Part shown: piece by piece, positions 1-6,298 of the stretch | Numbering within the stretch: the first letter of the stretch is position 1 | Layout: every line of letters begins with the position of its first letter | Source of the DNA: Deltaproteobacteria bacterium | GTDB lineage: Bacteria > Desulfobacterota > UBA8473 | DNA length: 9,249 bases | NCBI GenBank assembly: GCA_030643245.1 | Contig: DAOWME010000113.1 | Span: forward strand, 1-9,249 | Reading direction: 5' to 3' | Notes under the pieces: generated by a model | The model's database searches: none | What the model was told of the DNA's origin: nothing | Seen by the model: the letters and a program-made list of their open reading frames with translations, nothing else | Translations under genes and position numbers: made by a program

Positions 1-120
1 GATATGCCGACACGTAACCTATTGTTTTATTTGCACTTTATGTTACCTGCCTCTTGTGGCAAAGCCTTAGGGTAAGTCAAAAACAGTCACCAGCCTGGAA
101 TCCATATAGAGCCTAAATAA

Positions 121-156
121 AAAGGCGTCTATTCATTTTAATGAAGAGACGCCTTT
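121..156 (-). terminator. Strong intrinsic terminator, minus strand
   Basis: A perfect 10-bp stem pairs 121-130 with 147-156 (AAAGGCGTCT with AGACGCCTTT). It is capped by a second inner palindrome (TTCATT/AATGAA). In minus orientation the stem runs into TTTTTATTTA, a good U-tract. The plus-strand flank (TTTGTCAA) is weaker. It would end the candidate small RNA or transcripts reading through from the ANTAR gene. Confidence 0.75.
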
Positions 157-180
157 GTCAATCCAGATAAAAAATTGCGT

Positions 181-243
181 CCTGTGCAGTTACACAAATC
201 CAGTATGTTGAAGTTTCTCTGGTGATTCAGTCAACCGCACAGG
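181..243 (-). repeat. 63-bp imperfect inverted repeat / long hairpin
   Basis: CCTGTGC (181-187) and GCACAGG (237-243) are exact inverse complements. In the minus-strand RNA the stem continues through one G-U pair to 11 bp, then resumes with AAT/ATT and CCAG/CTGG around a 15-nt loop. Flanking it are 9-bp direct copies of AAAAATTGC (170-178 and 247-255), slightly offset from the stem ends. It may be the central hairpin of a small RNA or a miniature inverted-repeat element with target duplication. The sequence alone does not decide between these. Confidence 0.5.
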
Positions 244-255
244 TAGAAAAATTGC

Positions 256-275
256 TTCATACACCTTTGTATGAA
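256..275 (-). other. Perfect 8-bp hairpin with U-tracts both sides
   Basis: TTCATACA (256-263) pairs perfectly with TGTATGAA (268-275) around four bases. On the minus strand it is followed by GCAATTTTTC and on the plus strand by ATCTTTTT, so it could act as a terminator in either direction. If the innermost A-U pair is left open, the minus-strand loop is the hexanucleotide AAAGGT, with A at position 1 and G at position 4. That is the loop rule known for ANTAR-bound hairpins. Confidence 0.55.
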
Positions 276-315
276 ATCTTTTTCGCCGGACAAAAACCTT
301 CCGTTTATTGAAAAA

Positions 316-344
316 ATATTATTCTAATTTATTATATTTGTCAA
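316..344 (-). promoter_or_regulatory. Sigma-70-type promoter for candidate small RNA
   Basis: In minus orientation a perfect -35 box TTGACA (344-339) is followed after 17 bp by TAATAT (321-316), a four-of-six match to TATAAT, in a very AT-rich stretch. The predicted start near 309 has no ORF behind it, only the hairpins ending at the terminator near 120. The AT-richness raises the chance of a fortuitous match. Confidence 0.4.
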
Positions 345-461
345 GCTCCAATTTAACCGAGAGGGATTTCCGCTGTCCCTTTTTCGAGTTTTTAGTCATC
401 ATGCGTATAGGGCAAACGGGTGAGGATGGGGCAATAACTTTCCGTTTCAGGACAGATACGC

Positions 462-1163
462 TTAGATATCCGCTGCAATAATAATCGCCCCTGCCACCTC
501 CTTCATAGATTTGCGCGTATTCATGCTCTGCTTTTGAATTCTGCGAAACGCCTCCTCACCTGAAAGCCCTCTGTCACTCATCAGTATGTCCTTAGCGCGC
601 TCCACCAGTTTGCGGGTCTCCAACTCCTCTTGTATGACCTTGGTCTTGACCATTAACTCCGTATTTTCAATAGCAATTGCCGCCTGGTTGGCTACGGTCG
701 TCAAAACAGCGATGTCTGTCTCGGTAAACTCATACCGAGTGGAAGTATGGCAATTCAAGACGCCTATCACTCGATCTTTTACTGTCATGGGAACGCTTAA
801 TGTCGAGACCAAGCCCTCCTTTTTGGCCAGTTCCTTCTCTTTGAATCGCGCTTCCTTCTGTATGTCAAGGATGATAAGCGGCTTCTTTTCTTGGGCAACA
901 TACCCTACGACCCCTTCACCCAATTTCAGACTTCGCTCCTTTACATAGTCCTTACTTATGCTCTGAGTCGCCCTCAGCTTGAATCTCTTATCCTTCTCGT
1001 CAAGAAGCCATAGGGAACAAACCTTTGAGTTCATAACCTCTGCCGTAACTACCACGATTAAACGCAGTATATCCTCCAAGTATAGATCAGAAGTAATTGC
1101 CTCGCTGATCTTTGAAAGGGCCTCTATCTGTTTCGCGTAGAATGCTTCTGAATTCGGTGACAT
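462..1163 (-). CDS. GAF-ANTAR transcription antitermination regulator
   Basis: A 233-residue cytoplasmic protein. Residues about 20-168 form a GAF sensor domain (core near residues 80-140, with LGEGVVGYVA and the beta-strand VIGVLNCHT). A short helical linker at about 165-185 leads to a C-terminal ANTAR domain at about 180-233. Its signature is visible: AKDILMS, RGLSGEEAFRRIQ and a final MKEVAGAII helix. ANTAR domains bind paired RNA hairpins and relieve transcription termination; GAF domains bind small ligands, and the ligand here is unknown. The start is the ATG at 1163, preceded by GAGGA 9 nt upstream. An in-frame TTG at 1181 would add six residues but would place that ribosome site inside the gene. 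It lies downstream of glnE in the same direction but has its own promoter. A role in nitrogen control is inferred from that neighbour only. Family assignment is confident; the RNA target is not known. Confidence 0.9.
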   Translation of the reverse strand: MSPNSEAFYAKQIEALSKISEAITSDLYLEDILRLIVVVTAEVMNSKVCSLWLLDEKDKRFKLRATQSISKDYVKERSLKLGEGVVGYVAQEKKPLIILDIQKEARFKEKELAKKEGLVSTLSVPMTVKDRVIGVLNCHTSTRYEFTETDIAVLTTVANQAAIAIENTELMVKTKVIQEELETRKLVERAKDILMSDRGLSGEEAFRRIQKQSMNTRKSMKEVAGAIIIAADI

Positions 1164-1260
1164 CTTTGTGTATCCTCGCAAAAAAGCACCGGATCACCCC
1201 TTCAGTCAAAGCATCTCTCTCCCGTGGTGAAGGGGGGGATATACCCAACCGGAGACGCGT

Positions 1261-1309
1261 CAATCCGGGCCAAGGATTCAGGGCCCTCGGCTCAAAGCCC
1301 AAGATTCAA
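1261..1309 (-). repeat. Degenerate heptamer tandem repeat in leader
   Basis: Seven consecutive 7-mers read in minus orientation: TTGAATC, TTGGGCT, TTGAGCC, GAGGGCC, CTGAATC, CTTGGCC, CGGATTG. They approximate a TTGARYC unit repeated with drift. The tract starts at about the predicted +1 of the ANTAR gene transcript, so it forms the beginning of its 5' leader. It can fold locally (GGGC/GCC and GGGCC/GGCCC). Its function is unknown. It may be a decayed simple-sequence array and not a regulatory element. Confidence 0.5.
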
Positions 1310-1316
1310 TGCCCCT

Positions 1317-1345
1317 AGAATATCAACGGGTTCATTCTCTGTCAA
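1317..1345 (-). promoter_or_regulatory. Sigma-70-type promoter of the ANTAR gene
   Basis: A perfect TTGACA -35 box (1345-1340) is followed, 17 bp on, by TATTCT (1322-1317), a four-of-six match to TATAAT. The predicted transcription start is near 1310, giving a leader of about 145 nt before the ATG at 1163. This suggests the regulator can be expressed independently of glnE, and the leader is long enough for post-transcriptional control. Confidence 0.6.
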
Positions 1346-1513
1346 GAGATTTGATGTGACAGGCAGCGGAACAGGTCTCAAGGACGGATCAAAGGACATT
1401 CCAAGGGAGAGTCTTTACTAAGGGTATGAGATGGGGAGTATGATACATGGGTATGGTGAAAAACAGGTGAAGATTTCCAGGAATGGTCACAATGGACTCG
1501 TCAAAAGGTTTTT
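1346..1513. other. Spacer downstream of glnE, nothing recognised
   Basis: Between the glnE stop codon and the ANTAR promoter I see no gene, no convincing GC-rich terminator hairpin and no known motif. A short A-run follows the glnE stop in minus orientation, but without a stem before it. Read-through from glnE into the ANTAR gene is therefore possible. Confidence 0.4.
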
Positions 1514-4500
1514 TTAAACGCCGTCTAATAGATGTGAAACATAGGCTTCGCGGATACGTTTGAGGCATTCCTTAAGCTGATCCATAAACCGGTTGGCTTC
1601 CCCTTCCACCCCGAGCACCCTCTTGGCCAAAGCCGCAATTTCATCCGGATCTTGTGGAAGTTTATGGATCTGCCGGTCCTCAAGGATCTGGAGGTAGTGT
1701 TCCACCCGCCGTAAGAAGATGTAATCTTCCTTCAACTGGTCTGCCACGCTTTCAGGCAAAATCCCAGCGACCCGCAAGTTTTGAAGCGCTATCAGCGTAT
1801 TGCCGTCGAACAACCGTGGATCGTCCGGTCCATGAATAAGCTGTAACCCCTGAACAAGGAATTCTACGTCGCGTAAACCTCCGATACCGCTTTTAACATC
1901 TATACCAGATCCAAGACTGCTCCCTGCACCGATCTTCTTTATGGCCGCCCGACGCATCTTTTTGATCGACTCCACAATATCTTCGCGTTTGCGGCGTTGC
2001 ATCAGTAACAACCGTACCTGCTCAAGAAAGAAATAACCTGTCCGCATATCACCTGCTATGGGTCGGATCTTGAGCATGGCCTGAACCTCCCAGAGAGATA
2101 CCGTGCTTTGGCAGTAATTCATGAGGCCGGAGATGGAGGGAACTAACTTACCAGCGCCTCCATAAGGTCGCAATCGCAAATCCACCCGGTAGGCATATCC
2201 CTCTTCCGTATGTATGGTAAGATCGGATCTGACTCTTTCCATAACCCGTGCGAACAAGGCGGCATAAGGGGCATCCTCATTACTGCCGGATCCATTGAAG
2301 ATCCCTGAATCATCATAAATCCCCAATAGATCTATATCCGAACTGTAGTTGAGCTCACGGCCTCCAAGCTTTCCCTCGGCCAGGACACAAAAGCGTTTCG
2401 CCGGATCCCGGACATCTATGTGGACCCTACCCTCTTTCTTTAAGTCTATCCAAACTCTTTCCAGGACCACCTCGGTAATAGCCTCGGCCAAGGTGGACAG
2501 TTCAAGCATGACCTCCTTCGTTGAGACGCCCATGTAGATGTCGCGGGTGCCGATGCGGAGTATCTCCCGTCGTCGAAAGCGGCGCAACTCGTTGAGCCAT
2601 TCACCGTGGTCTTGGGAACTCCTGACCAGCGTCCTCAACTCGTATTCCATATCCTTCCTGAGACGGATCTTATGCACATTTTCCGGGATGGTTACCCATT
2701 CCAGGAATTCCGGATTCTTGATCAATGTGTCTGCCAAAAACTGGCTTCCGGAAAATATGCTCAGAAGAATCCGGAGCCCCATGGGCTGGGACAAGAGGGT
2801 CTCATAGTGATCTTCCGGGTCCGGCAGAGATCCGATAAACCGTTCCCAGTTGTTGAGGGCCATGTCCGGGTCCGGCTTTCGACGAAGGATGTCCGAGGCC
2901 AGAATTGCCAATCTGGCAAATACATCTCGGCGGGTTTCCTTTCCTGCCAACCGCCGCAGGTTCTTGTATGCCCTTTCCGTATCCTTAAACCCGGCATCTG
3001 ACAAAATTTGCCCATAGACATCTCGGTCGGTACTTTCGGACATGACCAGATCTGCCACATTGCCGGTTACCGGGCCGGGCAATGAATCGCGCCCGAAATG
3101 TCGCTCAACAAAGGCTCGCACAACTGCCGTGTGCATTTCAAAATCAACGTAGAGCTGCTCTGCAGGTTCCAACATTCCCTTCTTTTCATATCCGATGCGT
3201 CTAGCCAGGTGAACAAACTCATCTGAATCAATGGAGGGAAGGAAAAGATCGAGGGCTGACCCCCGCAGCATGCGCATACCATTGATCAAGCATCTGAGAA
3301 AATCGTACGCTGCAGACAACCGTCTGCTCTCTTCCGGTGGCAAAACTCCCGCCTTAGTCAAGGCCAGCAAGGCTTCGTGTGTTCGTGGAGTACTGAGGGA
3401 GGGCACACCCTTTCCATACATGACCTGAAGGATCTGCACATCGTATTCCAGGTCCACCAGTCCACCCGGACTAAATTTGGCATTTAGTCTCCTCCCTTTC
3501 GTCTTCTCCTTGAATTGCTTTTTCCTCAAGTCTCTTAACTCTTTAAGGTTTATGTTCTTGGAGGTATAGACCATTTCGTCTCTGAGTCTTTCAACCCGGG
3601 ACCTTAAGCCAACATCTCCCCCAATAGCCCGCAAACGCACCAGGGCAAGGCGTTCATAGGAATGGGCCGGGCCGCTCGGGCCGTAATAACGGCAAAAACT
3701 CTCCAGGCTGCACGCAAGAGGGCCGGCATCCCCATGTGGGCGAAGCCTGAGGTCTACCCGGAATATCCCCTCCCTCTTGGCCTCTATAAATCTTACAGTG
3801 TCTCTAACCAGGTAGTTGAAAAACTCGGAATTCGTAATGTGTTCTTTTCCATCAGTACTGCCATTATCGCTGTAAACAAAGAGAAGTTCAATGTCCGAGG
3901 CATAACCCAATGCCGCTCCTCCCAATTTACCTAATCCGAGGATAGCATATGTTACTTCCAACCCTGCCACCGTCCTCGGTCTACCAAACCGATCGATCAG
4001 ATAACCATGGGCAAGCTTGGCAGCCGTGTTCACCACTATTTCCGCCAGAGACGTGAGTTTCTCTGCAAATTCGCGGAAATCGACCGCGGGGTTAAGGATA
4101 TGATCCAGATCGATGAGAAAAATCTCCCGGTCTTTGAATTCATTGAGACGTCTGTGCTTTTCTTCCGCAGTAGATGCATCATCAAGGGCCTGAGACAGTT
4201 TCCCTGCCAGGATTTCCATGGGTTCGCTGAACCTGTCCATTTCCGTACGGGGTCCGAGCATTGGAAGAAGCGTCTCGTGTTGAAGGCGAATGAAATCTTC
4301 CCACAAAAAATCACTCGTCCCCAAAAGCCGGGCCAGGTCCTGTAAGGCCAGGTGGTTTGAAAGCAACTCCGTCCATTTCCTTTCGCTTCCGGGCAATCCG
4401 AGGATCTCTGCCACGAGATGGTCAAAACGGCAAAGGGCAGTAAACGGATCAGGGGCCTTGCCCAAAAAGAAGGTGAACTGTTTTGTAAGGAGCACCGATA

Positions 4501-5338
4501 GCTTTACCTGATTGATCACTTCCAGGTTTTCAAGTTTCTTGCCATGGAAATCCACCAGATCGATCACATCCTCAATGCGTTCGGTTATCGTGTGTATCCT
4601 CACATGCTCGATAGATACACCATGAAGGGACAAGGCACTGGTGAGTGCATACAGAAAGGCCGGGGTATCTTCGGAGACCACTTTCAGTCGTGTAAAGTTA
4701 CCGCTTTCGTTATCCATGTCTATCTGAACAGGATACAACCCCGCATGAGAATCGATATTAAGATCAGATAGCTGCCTGGCCACCATGTTATTTACACTGT
4801 GTTTCGCCTCTGTCACCGATTCGTCATCCCCTCTCTCCAGAAGTGCGACGATCGCTTCCATCTTTTTCGTCAACTCAGCCGCCCAGACCTCAAAAGAGAG
4901 GGATGTTTCCACCATGCCTGAGAAGTGGTCAATGATCTTTCGTCTCTTTAAAGGATCTAAACCAGCGGTAAATGGACGTCCGCGTCTTTGTTGAAGAGGC
5001 CGGGCCAGACGTGTGCTAATAGCCCGTTTATAAGTGAAAACAATACCCGACAAGACACTCAGACCCATCCCGGTCATCACGCCGGTGATAAGGGAAAACT
5101 CGGAAGGGTAGTCAAAGGCCAGGACTGTACAATCTACCTCTGCATCACTTTTAGCCTCCACCAATACCTCCACCGGATGCTCGGACGAGAGGCGGAAAAG
5201 AGCATTCAGGTGTTGATAGAGCTGTCTTTCCTCAAAGCTATTAAAGTAATCATGACCAAGCCTGGAAAGGTGTTCCTGTAAAAAATTTTCATCAACATGG
5301 GGACAGGCATCCCTGAATGCAGCAAGAGAGGGTTTCAT
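1514..5338 (-). CDS. glnE: ACT-fused glutamine synthetase adenylyltransferase GlnE
   Basis: A two-headed enzyme that adenylylates and deadenylylates glutamine synthetase, setting its activity by nitrogen status. At 1274 residues it is about 320 longer than E. coli GlnE (about 946). The extension is at the N-terminus: a segment resembling the pre-ACT part of GlnD (about 15-60), an ACT-like unit (about 65-105, degenerate after the third strand) and a clear second ACT (about 214-265). Two nucleotidyltransferase halves follow. Half 1 has GKLGG at 470-474, D482/E484, D529 in RVDLRLRP, and GGLVDLEY at 625-632. Half 2 has GKLGG at 989-993, D1001/D1003, D1053 in RVDLRLRP, and GGLRDVEF at 1153-1160. 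Half 1 has features of the E. coli C-terminal transferase and half 2 of its N-terminal deadenylylase, so the order looks swapped. The ATG at 5338 has AGGA 11 nt upstream. The frame is intact with no sign of decay. Confidence 0.95.
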   Translation of the reverse strand: MKPSLAAFRDACPHVDENFLQEHLSRLGHDYFNSFEERQLYQHLNALFRLSSEHPVEVLVEAKSDAEVDCTVLAFDYPSEFSLITGVMTGMGLSVLSGIVFTYKRAISTRLARPLQQRRGRPFTAGLDPLKRRKIIDHFSGMVETSLSFEVWAAELTKKMEAIVALLERGDDESVTEAKHSVNNMVARQLSDLNIDSHAGLYPVQIDMDNESGNFTRLKVVSEDTPAFLYALTSALSLHGVSIEHVRIHTITERIEDVIDLVDFHGKKLENLEVINQVKLSVLLTKQFTFFLGKAPDPFTALCRFDHLVAEILGLPGSERKWTELLSNHLALQDLARLLGTSDFLWEDFIRLQHETLLPMLGPRTEMDRFSEPMEILAGKLSQALDDASTAEEKHRRLNEFKDREIFLIDLDHILNPAVDFREFAEKLTSLAEIVVNTAAKLAHGYLIDRFGRPRTVAGLEVTYAILGLGKLGGAALGYASDIELLFVYSDNGSTDGKEHITNSEFFNYLVRDTVRFIEAKREGIFRVDLRLRPHGDAGPLACSLESFCRYYGPSGPAHSYERLALVRLRAIGGDVGLRSRVERLRDEMVYTSKNINLKELRDLRKKQFKEKTKGRRLNAKFSPGGLVDLEYDVQILQVMYGKGVPSLSTPRTHEALLALTKAGVLPPEESRRLSAAYDFLRCLINGMRMLRGSALDLFLPSIDSDEFVHLARRIGYEKKGMLEPAEQLYVDFEMHTAVVRAFVERHFGRDSLPGPVTGNVADLVMSESTDRDVYGQILSDAGFKDTERAYKNLRRLAGKETRRDVFARLAILASDILRRKPDPDMALNNWERFIGSLPDPEDHYETLLSQPMGLRILLSIFSGSQFLADTLIKNPEFLEWVTIPENVHKIRLRKDMEYELRTLVRSSQDHGEWLNELRRFRRREILRIGTRDIYMGVSTKEVMLELSTLAEAITEVVLERVWIDLKKEGRVHIDVRDPAKRFCVLAEGKLGGRELNYSSDIDLLGIYDDSGIFNGSGSNEDAPYAALFARVMERVRSDLTIHTEEGYAYRVDLRLRPYGGAGKLVPSISGLMNYCQSTVSLWEVQAMLKIRPIAGDMRTGYFFLEQVRLLLMQRRKREDIVESIKKMRRAAIKKIGAGSSLGSGIDVKSGIGGLRDVEFLVQGLQLIHGPDDPRLFDGNTLIALQNLRVAGILPESVADQLKEDYIFLRRVEHYLQILEDRQIHKLPQDPDEIAALAKRVLGVEGEANRFMDQLKECLKRIREAYVSHLLDGV

Positions 5339-5361
5339 GAGGATCGTTTTCCTGTAACAAA

Positions 5362-5393
5362 CCGCCTGGGGTCCAAACTACTGACTCTGGCGG
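5362..5393 (-). other. Possible hairpin in glnE leader
   Basis: CCGCC (5362-5366) and GGCGG (5389-5393) are complementary and enclose 22 bases with little further pairing. The hairpin would sit about 25 bases upstream of the glnE start, ahead of its ribosome site. No clear sigma-70 or sigma-54 promoter could be picked out between the tRNA terminator and glnE, so the transcript start is unknown. Low confidence. Confidence 0.25.
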
Positions 5394-5560
5394 GTACTTA
5401 GGGAGATTTTTAAAGATTTTCTCAACACTTCCTATAAAGTTGATGGCTTAGGGACGGGGCCGAAATAACTTCCCCAAGTTGGCGCTCAGATTAAGGTCCT
5501 TTTGAGCTTCTCTGTCAGAGTGCTATTACCACAAATTCGGGCACAACCCAGGATTTCAAT

Positions 5561-5600
5561 AAAAAAAGGAGATCAACCAATGTTGGCTAACCTCCCCTTT
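5561..5600 (-). terminator. Terminator of tRNA-Phe transcript
   Basis: In minus orientation, starting about 16 nt after the tRNA CCA end, a long imperfect stem forms: AAAGG, GGAG and TTAGCCA pair with TGGTTGA, CTCC and TTTTT across a small ACAT loop, with a few G-U pairs. The stem's 3' arm runs into seven consecutive T. This is a textbook intrinsic terminator and separates the tRNA from glnE. Confidence 0.8.
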
Positions 5601-5615
5601 CCATTTAACTTTCCG

Positions 5616-5691
<76 letters not shown>

Positions 5692-5719
5692 ATGAGTTAA
5701 TGTGTCAAAATTACCTATA

Positions 5720-5748
5720 CATATATATTAGCAAGAAAGCCTTGTCAA
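5720..5748 (-). promoter_or_regulatory. Promoter of tRNA-Phe, overlapping RDD gene end
   Basis: Minus orientation: TTGACA (5748-5743) followed by an AT run containing TATATA/TATATG (5727-5720) at 15-17 bp spacing, then about 25 nt to the mature tRNA 5' end. The -35 box overlaps the stop codon of the upstream RDD gene. It also forms the loop region of a small hairpin (AAGGCCTT/AAGGCTTT) that could be that gene's terminator. Confidence 0.6.
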
Positions 5749-6296
5749 GGCCTTTTCTTTGATAGCCTTATCACGTACGTTCGTGCAATCTTATCGTGCC
5801 ATCCTTGCTTATTCCTGTCGAAGGCGACCCACAGAAAACCCAGATTGAGAACAATGGCGGAGAATATATATCCAGTACATCTTAAGAACGACCTACCATA
5901 GCTCAATGGTTCGCCATCTTCTCGGACCACCTTTAGTCTGCAAACCATCTTACCGATGGTCTGACCTGTTGCCCCATGGAGGTACGTGAAATAACCTATT
6001 GTAATTACCACCATGATTAAGTTGCATGGTGTGGTCAATCCGGCTGCCCGACCCAGAAACATAAGCGGCTCTGATGCACCAGAAGCCAAATATACAGCCA
6101 GACCTCCAGACACGAGGAATATCATGTATATGAGATTGAGAATCATGTTATCTATAAGAAAGGCTATGGTTCTGACCCAAAAACCAGCTTTCCTGCTCAT
6201 GTTAACTTCCTCAAAAACATCGGATCTCAAGCCTTCACCACCATTATCCTGCCAATTGGTTCCAGGAGCAAAGGGATCTACAATATCCATCATCAT
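5745..6296 (-). CDS. RDD family integral membrane protein
   Basis: A 183-residue protein. A soluble N-terminus of about 35 residues precedes the RDD domain. The first membrane segment (about 40-68) carries the hallmark arginine and aspartate in FWVRTIAFLID (R42, D49). A second spans about 90-107. The family pattern GQTIGKMVCRLKVV (111-124) follows, then a third hydrophobic segment (about 140-157) and FDRNKQGWHDKIART (159-173), which is typical of the family. RDD proteins are small inner-membrane proteins; some are linked to ion transport, but no function can be assigned here. Three ATG codons stand in a row at the start (6296, 6293, 6290), so the exact initiator is uncertain. It begins 2 bases after the stop of the zinc-ribbon gene, with its ribosome site inside that gene, so the two are almost certainly translationally coupled. 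Confidence 0.88.
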   Translation of the reverse strand: MMMDIVDPFAPGTNWQDNGGEGLRSDVFEEVNMSRKAGFWVRTIAFLIDNMILNLIYMIFLVSGGLAVYLASGASEPLMFLGRAAGLTTPCNLIMVVITIGYFTYLHGATGQTIGKMVCRLKVVREDGEPLSYGRSFLRCTGYIFSAIVLNLGFLWVAFDRNKQGWHDKIARTYVIRLSKKRP

Positions 6297-6298
6297 AT

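Larger units (their letters stand above)
112..309 (-). ncRNA. Candidate small RNA gene of about 200 nt
   Basis: Seen: a minus-strand promoter (TTGACA, 17 bp, TAATAT) predicts a start near 309, and a strong intrinsic terminator ends near 115. Between them there is no ORF of note but there are three consecutive hairpins: 275-256, 243-181 and 156-121. Hairpins 1 and 2 are each followed by the same U-rich linker, GCAATTTTT. In hairpin 2 one position is G-U paired in the minus-strand RNA but A-C mismatched on the plus strand, so the folded strand would be the minus one. I do not recognise the family; it does not look like 6S, tmRNA or SRP RNA. It lies just downstream of the ANTAR gene. It could instead be an extended 3' UTR of that gene, or hairpin 2 could be a small mobile repeat. 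Inference from sequence only. Confidence 0.35.
1..461. other. Non-coding left end (description)
   Basis: No protein gene is recognisable here on either strand. Positions 1-111 show nothing I can name: two plus-strand frames stay open for about 70 bases and could be the tail of a gene outside the window, but they carry no recognisable sequence. Positions 112-344 hold the minus-strand promoter, hairpins and terminator listed separately. Positions 345-461 directly follow the ANTAR gene. They contain one hairpin (AGGGA 362-366 with TCCCT 376-380) followed by a T run on the plus strand, which would act as a terminator only for plus-strand transcription. Confidence 0.5.

Noticed and set aside
170..300. 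Riboswitch (for example c-di-GMP type) or integron attC site
   Set aside because: GCACAGG recalls part of a GEMM aptamer, but the rest of the core is absent. attC core sites (RYYYAAC/GTTRRRY) are not found.
1164..1181. TTG start for the ANTAR protein
   Set aside because: The GAGGA ribosome site lies between the TTG and the ATG at 1163, which fits initiation at the ATG.
1087..1421. Short ORFs on both strands between the ANTAR gene and glnE
   Set aside because: They overlap the promoter, heptamer tract and leader, have low-information translations and lack ribosome sites. The repeat tract itself keeps the frames open.
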